Positions 60,054 to 64,000 of a stretch of DNA of 64,000 nt are shown here, in pieces. The stretch's first letter is position 1. Each line of letters begins with the position of its first letter. A program made the position numbers and the translations under genes. This DNA is from Fidelibacterota bacterium. GTDB lineage: Bacteria; Fidelibacterota; Marinisomatia; Marinisomatales; TCS55. The notes beneath the pieces were generated by a model. It was not told the DNA's origin and did not search any database. It saw nothing but the letters and a program-made list of their open reading frames with translations. Location of the stretch: assembly GCA_014239435.1 (NCBI GenBank), contig JAAZYX010000020.1, positions 124,001 through 188,000 on the forward strand, read 5' to 3'.

Positions 60054-60455
60054 TTAAAACGGAAGTTCTTCTTGGTCTGCTGATTCACCTTCGGATTCTG
60101 GATTGGCCGTAGTTGAGGATGATTTTCCAAATAGTATCACATCTTCGGCTATGATTTCTGTAACAGAGTGGCGAATGCCATCCTTTGTATCCCAAGACCG
60201 GGATCGAATATGCCCGCCTACATGAACCGTTTGGCCGCGTTTGAGGGTTGGCCCCACCGTTTCCGCCAGCTCGCCGAATACAACAATCTTGTGCCATTCG
60301 GTCCAATCGTATGTTTCGCCGTCCTGTTTTCTTCGTTCTTCGTGGGTAGCAAGATTAAACCGAAGGACTGCAATGCCTGTCGGCGTATATCTGTTTTCGG
60401 GATCCCGCTCAAGATCACCGATAAGAATAACCTTATTTAGACTTGTTTTCTGCAT
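60054..60455 (-). CDS. ssb: single-stranded DNA-binding protein
   Basis: The 133-residue SSB has an OB fold (about 5-105) starting LNKVILIGDLERDPENRYTP and containing WHKIVVFGELAETVGPTLKRG and GHIRSRSWDTKDG. A short acidic tail ends EELPF, close to the conserved DDIPF tip that binds replication and repair partners. It binds single-stranded DNA as a tetramer. It stands alone between terminators. Confidence 0.95.
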   Translation of the reverse strand: MQKTSLNKVILIGDLERDPENRYTPTGIAVLRFNLATHEERRKQDGETYDWTEWHKIVVFGELAETVGPTLKRGQTVHVGGHIRSRSWDTKDGIRHSVTEIIAEDVILFGKSSSTTANPESEGESADQEELPF

Positions 60456-60475
60456 ATATGCCTCATTTGAAGCAG

Positions 60476-60503
60476 ATTACAAAAGATGACAGAAGGCAAG
60501 CAA
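60476..60503 (-). promoter_or_regulatory. candidate sigma70-like promoter of ssb
   Basis: On the minus strand TTGCTT (60503-60498) is followed by 16 bases and TGTAAT (60481-60476), just upstream of the ssb start at 60455. The resulting leader would be very short. Confidence 0.35.
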
Positions 60504-60593
60504 GGAATTAAAATAAATCACCTTGAGCCCGCCGAAAGGTGTCATTAATAAACTGATGTAATACGAATAATTTTAGGTCACCATCTCTTACAT

Positions 60594-60628
60594 AAAAAAA
60601 GAAGGGGCTCCCTTTCGGAAACCCCTTC
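60594..60628 (-). terminator. intrinsic terminator of the large adhesin-like gene
   Basis: On the minus strand GAAGGGG and CCCCTTC form the stem, extended by wobble pairs to a GAAA tetraloop, with seven T following. It lies 25 bases after the stop of the large secreted protein gene. Confidence 0.85.
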
Positions 60629-60652
60629 CATCATTTCGAATGAGTCGAAACT

Positions 60653-63600
60653 TTATTTCATTAAGACCAGCTTACGGATGTCTGTAAACGTTCCCGTTGC
60701 GCCGGCTGCCTGAATCCGATAGATATACATACCAGAAGCTACAGCAGAGCCGCGGTCGTTCAAGCCGTTCCAGCGAACTGCATGATATCCAGCCTGATGA
60801 TCGCCGCTCACAAGCGTCCGAATGCGCATTCCAAGGAGGTTGTACACCTCGATGGTTACCTTAGACATTTCAGGTACGTCGTACCGGATGGTCGTAATCG
60901 GGTTGAACGGGTTCGGATAGTTCTGATGCAGTGTAAACTGCTCCGGAACAAGTCCGTGTCCATCTACGCCCAAGAACCAGCCAACATCAATCGTCAGAGC
61001 GAATGGTCCGTTATCCGAATCGGTTGTATCCATTCCGTCGGTTGCAGACACATCCCAGATGAGTGTGAATAAACCGCCGGATATATCAACCGTGGATGAA
61101 TCGGCCGCTGCCATTAATCTCATATAAAGCGCGTCGAGGTATTCGCCGGACAGGGTTGAATCCATGTCTAGAGATACCGCCATACCTGTGCCGTCATCTA
61201 CGCCGAGCGTAAGAATGTAGCTTACTGCGTCTCCGTCATCGTCTGTAGAGCCTGACCATTCAAAGCGAATATCATCGTTGCCGGCCGCCAGCATTTCCGG
61301 AGTAACCACAACTGTGTCGCCGTCGTCCGGGGTAAGCAGTGCCACAGCAGACGGAGCGTTGTTCGCTTCGTCGCCTTCCACTAGCACATCATCAATGTAC
61401 CAGTTAGTGGCATAATCACCGTGATAGACAAATGCGATGTGCACACGCTCTTCGCCGTCATAGGCGCTGAGGTCTAGTAGGGTTTCCGTATATGCGGTGT
61501 ATGCTGTGCTTTCCTCGCTCAGTTCTACCCATGTCATATCCGTAGAAGGATCGCCTCCAACTGTGGATACATAGACGCCGTGATAATCATAATAGCTCGC
61601 CATATACGTATTCTTCTGATAGAACGACAGCTCAGAGTTCGCAAAATCCGACAGATCAATGGCCGGAGAAACGATCCAGTCATTGGCGCCTGTTGCCACA
61701 TTATTATCATCATGCCAGATTGCATAATCACCCGAGTTGGATGATGTTGTGAGCTCCCATGCGTCATTAGCATCGCCGAGCTGGTACACCAGCCAGTCTG
61801 GGGCGCCTGTTTCAAACCCTTCGGCAAGCGCAGCATTCACACCCTCACCCATTACATAGACCGTATCGGGGCTGGAATCGCCGTCATGTGTAATAACCAC
61901 ATTTCCGGCGTACATGCCCGTATCCGATGCTGTAAAGGTGATGGTCAGCGTATCAAAGCCGAGACTGTCCACCGTGCCGCTTACAGGAGTAACCGTAAAT
62001 GCAGCATTGTCAGACGTAACTGTGTATGTCAGGTCCGCTGCTCCTTCATTCCTGATTGGAAGAGAAACATCTGATCCGTCCGTATCAGACAGAAGCCCAA
62101 GCCCAAAATCGAGCGTATCTGCATCCACCACAAGTACAGGATCTGTGCTGACAAACTTCTCAGGCAGCAGCACATCGTCCACGCGCAGGTAACTGTAGTT
62201 GTTCGTTCCAGCAGCGCCGTTGTGCACAATGGCCACATAAATATCCTGGCCGTTGTAGAGGCTTAAGTCCGCGCCGGAGCGTCCGTTTACACCGTATACC
62301 GGAATAACCGTCGTCAGAGGCGTAGATCCAAAACTCGTTATTGCATTATCCGTTGTGGATACAAACACCTTCAGCGTTTCTGCCGTTACGGATGAACTGC
62401 TTGAGTTATGGAAGAAAATGATCGAGTCATCGGCTACCACGGAAAGCTTCCGTGTAATCAACCAGTCATCGGCACCGGATGTAGAGAATTTAGAGCGAGC
62501 ATAGTTGCCGCTTTCTCCCGGCCCGTAAGAGCTGTAATCAAACGACCACATATTGCCGTCTCCGTCATTATCCACATTGGTCCAGCCGTATGGAATTGCC
62601 GCATCATCAAAATTGGCAACCATGCGCCCCGCGTCTCCGTTAAAGACAACGGTTTGCGGACTGTTTGGATCGTTGGAATAAAATGTGACTGTATAGGATG
62701 ATCGTCCAAACGAGCTCGGTGAATAGGTAATATCCACAAGAACATCGTCGCCGGAGGCCGTTGTGTCGCCGGCCGCCACGCTGGCAAGACTGACCGAGAG
62801 GTCAGCACTGCTGGACATGACACTGTCAATCACAAGGCCAATACCGCCTTGGCTTGAGCCGATATCAAAGGATGTGTCCGAAGCTGTTGCGCCAATGGTA
62901 CCGATAAGCAAGTCAAGCGTATCGCTGTCAAGCGTAAAAGCTGCCGTTGCCGGATAGTATGTCGGCGGTATGTACACATCGTCAAGGTAAATCTGCCAAG
63001 CAGAGAATGATCCGTCACCAACATAATTCCACTGAATATAGACATCGTCTGAGCGCAGTACACCAAGGTCGTAAGACTCAAAGGTCCACGCTCCGCCGCT
63101 TCCGCCGCCAACCACATCAACCTGTACCCACGATGCGCCGCCATCGGAAGAAACCGACACAATCGTGCTGTCCGGGTTTCCGGTGGATGTTTCTGCCCAC
63201 CAGAATGCAAGGTAATGATTCCCGTCATCGTTTGTATCTAATCTGCGGGTAATCAGTTTTGCATCCGTATTCGTATAGGTTGAATAATAGCTTGCGCTTC
63301 CGCTATGCGCTGAAGTAGAGGCTGTCCACGAGCCACCGGTGCCGGTATCGTCTGACCATGAGTCAGGCAAGCCGCCTTCAAATCCTTCGTGTGTATAGTC
63401 ATCCGCAACCGCAAATCCACTTAAGGTAATGGCTGAATCGCCACCGACGCTGTTGCTGTGGAACATGGCTGCATCTTCATATATGCCCGCTGCTGACGGA
63501 TCGAAGTAGATATCCACGTAACCCGTATCTCCGGGGTTGATGGACATAGCTGCTGATAAATCATCTGAATAGCCGCTTCCAACGTAGGAAATGCTGTCAA

Positions 63601-64000
63601 TCGTCAAAATTGCCGCTCCGTTGTTATAGATCTCAAGATTGTTCAGAGTATCCGTTTCGGTTCCGGCAACCACCACATCAAATGTAGCTGCTGTTCCCTG
63701 AAGCTCTAAGAGCGGATCCGGGCTTACCCAAGCCGCCGGGAGATATGCGTCGTCAAGATAGAAGTAATCAGATGTCGTATAAGATCCCGACCCTGTGTAC
63801 GTCCATTTGAAGACAACATTATCCGAAGCAATTTCGCCAAGATCATAGGAAGAAAACGCCCATGTGCTTGCTGCGCCTTTTTCAATGCCACCGGCTGCTA
63901 CCCATGTAGCACCTCCATCGGTGGAAACATAGAACGTTGTGGAATCAGCAGAGCCGTCTCCAAAGCCGCGATTCATGTGCCAGAATCCGACTTCGTGGCT
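60653..64000 (-). CDS. large secreted protein, cleaved-adhesin and choice-of-anchor domains, FlgD-like C-terminal sorting domain (5' end outside window)
   Basis: The frame is open to the window edge, so at least 1,115 residues are seen and the N terminus is missing. Three or four cleaved-adhesin (MAM-like) domains alternate with choice-of-anchor D/HYDIN-like Ig domains. The former are marked by FEGGLPDSW, WLITRKLSV, FETGAPDW and YIDDVLV; the latter by NPGDTGYVDIYFDPSAAGIY and similar. An Ig-like stretch (NAPSAVALLTPDDGD) and the C-terminal FlgD-like domain (HQNYPNPFNPITTIRYDVP, VEVYNLLGMRIRTLV, SGMYIYRIQA) follow. Such C-terminal domains direct export and surface attachment through type IX secretion in Bacteroidota and related phyla. 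An adhesin or surface enzyme is likely. Confidence 0.85.
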   Translation of the reverse strand, partial: SHEVGFWHMNRGFGDGSADSTTFYVSTDGGATWVAAGGIEKGAASTWAFSSYDLGEIASDNVVFKWTYTGSGSYTTSDYFYLDDAYLPAAWVSPDPLLELQGTAATFDVVVAGTETDTLNNLEIYNNGAAILTIDSISYVGSGYSDDLSAAMSINPGDTGYVDIYFDPSAAGIYEDAAMFHSNSVGGDSAITLSGFAVADDYTHEGFEGGLPDSWSDDTGTGGSWTASTSAHSGSASYYSTYTNTDAKLITRRLDTNDDGNHYLAFWWAETSTGNPDSTIVSVSSDGGASWVQVDVVGGGSGGAWTFESYDLGVLRSDDVYIQWNYVGDGSFSAWQIYLDDVYIPPTYYPATAAFTLDSDTLDLLIGTIGATASDTSFDIGSSQGGIGLVIDSVMSSSADLSVSLASVAAGDTTASGDDVLVDITYSPSSFGRSSYTVTFYSNDPNSPQTVVFNGDAGRMVANFDDAAIPYGWTNVDNDGDGNMWSFDYSSYGPGESGNYARSKFSTSGADDWLITRKLSVVADDSIIFFHNSSSSSVTAETLKVFVSTTDNAITSFGSTPLTTVIPVYGVNGRSGADLSLYNGQDIYVAIVHNGAAGTNNYSYLRVDDVLLPEKFVSTDPVLVVDADTLDFGLGLLSDTDGSDVSLPIRNEGAADLTYTVTSDNAAFTVTPVSGTVDSLGFDTLTITFTASDTGMYAGNVVITHDGDSSPDTVYVMGEGVNAALAEGFETGAPDWLVYQLGDANDAWELTTSSNSGDYAIWHDDNNVATGANDWIVSPAIDLSDFANSELSFYQKNTYMASYYDYHGVYVSTVGGDPSTDMTWVELSEESTAYTAYTETLLDLSAYDGEERVHIAFVYHGDYATNWYIDDVLVEGDEANNAPSAVALLTPDDGDTVVVTPEMLAAGNDDIRFEWSGSTDDDGDAVSYILTLGVDDGTGMAVSLDMDSTLSGEYLDALYMRLMAAADSSTVDISGGLFTLIWDVSATDGMDTTDSDNGPFALTIDVGWFLGVDGHGLVPEQFTLHQNYPNPFNPITTIRYDVPEMSKVTIEVYNLLGMRIRTLVSGDHQAGYHAVRWNGLNDRGSAVASGMYIYRIQAAGATGTFTDIRKLVLMK

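Noticed and set aside
1-64000. tRNA, rRNA, insertion sequences, integrases or prophage genes
   Set aside because: All spacers are under about 220 bases and none showed a cloverleaf; no transposase or integrase motifs were seen in any frame.

Overview
The window looks like chromosomal DNA from a Gram-negative member of the FCB group, most probably Candidatus Marinimicrobia (SAR406, Neomarinimicrobiota). This is inferred from several traits read together: lipid A genes (lpxB, lpxK), TonB/ExbBD, many secreted proteins with FG-GAP, Ig-like and cleaved-adhesin modules, and a C-terminal FlgD-like sorting domain with the NYPNPFNP signature. Coding density is very high, base composition is moderate to low GC, and no gene-free stretch exceeds 300 bases. 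I see no rRNA, tRNA, CRISPR array, insertion sequence or prophage.

Layout. 1-6.5 kb: two transporters, a TPR lipoprotein, a PAP2 phosphatase, divergent fatty-acid genes (FabI/FabL-type reductase and fabA), ychF and two small membrane proteins. 6.7-11.1 kb: a lipid A operon (GnnA-like oxidoreductase, ICMT-like methyltransferase, lpxB, DUF374 acyltransferase, lpxK). 11.1-16.9 kb: two overlapping genes for large secreted FG-GAP/Ig proteins. 17-21.8 kb: a secreted barrel-like protein, a CtpA-type protease and an ExbB-ExbD-ExbD-TonB set. 21.9-26.3 kb: succinate dehydrogenase (sdhB, sdhA, an Sdh1-type membrane subunit) and two small membrane proteins. 26.3-33.4 kb: a gamma-glutamyl peptide neighbourhood (gamma-glutamyltransferase, gamma-glutamyl hydrolase, glutamate-cysteine ligase, peptide ABC transporter parts). 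33.5-36.2 kb: ppdK.

36.25-43.8 kb is the most striking region: a tightly packed seven-gene minus-strand operon behind a good sigma70-like promoter. It encodes a carboxypeptidase-regulatory-domain envelope protein, a CpoB-like coiled-coil/TPR protein, an outer-membrane barrel with a TPR tail, MotA, MotB, a stripped-down FliF-like protein and a full-length FliG. There are no rod, hook, export or filament genes. I read it as a stator-driven rotor of flagellar ancestry joined to envelope and outer-membrane parts, in other words a non-flagellar rotary or gliding-type motor.

43.9-51.4 kb carries mixed metabolism and proteolysis genes (phhA, Smr protein, aldo/keto reductase, apaG, PrsW) and a 1,025-residue secreted HExxH protease with propeller and barrel regions. 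51.5-53.9 kb holds a second candidate novelty: two paralogous membrane-anchored proteins built from an exact nine-residue F-x-x-[LM] repeat kept in phase over hundreds of residues. 54.1-56.2 kb is a partner-switching cassette (RsbW-like kinase, STAS antagonist, GAF-PP2C phosphatase). 56.2-60.5 kb has a lytic transglycosylase, an EamA transporter, a PlsC acyltransferase, an unusual PAS-UbiA fusion and ssb. The right edge is the C-terminal part of a very large cleaved-adhesin-type secreted protein.
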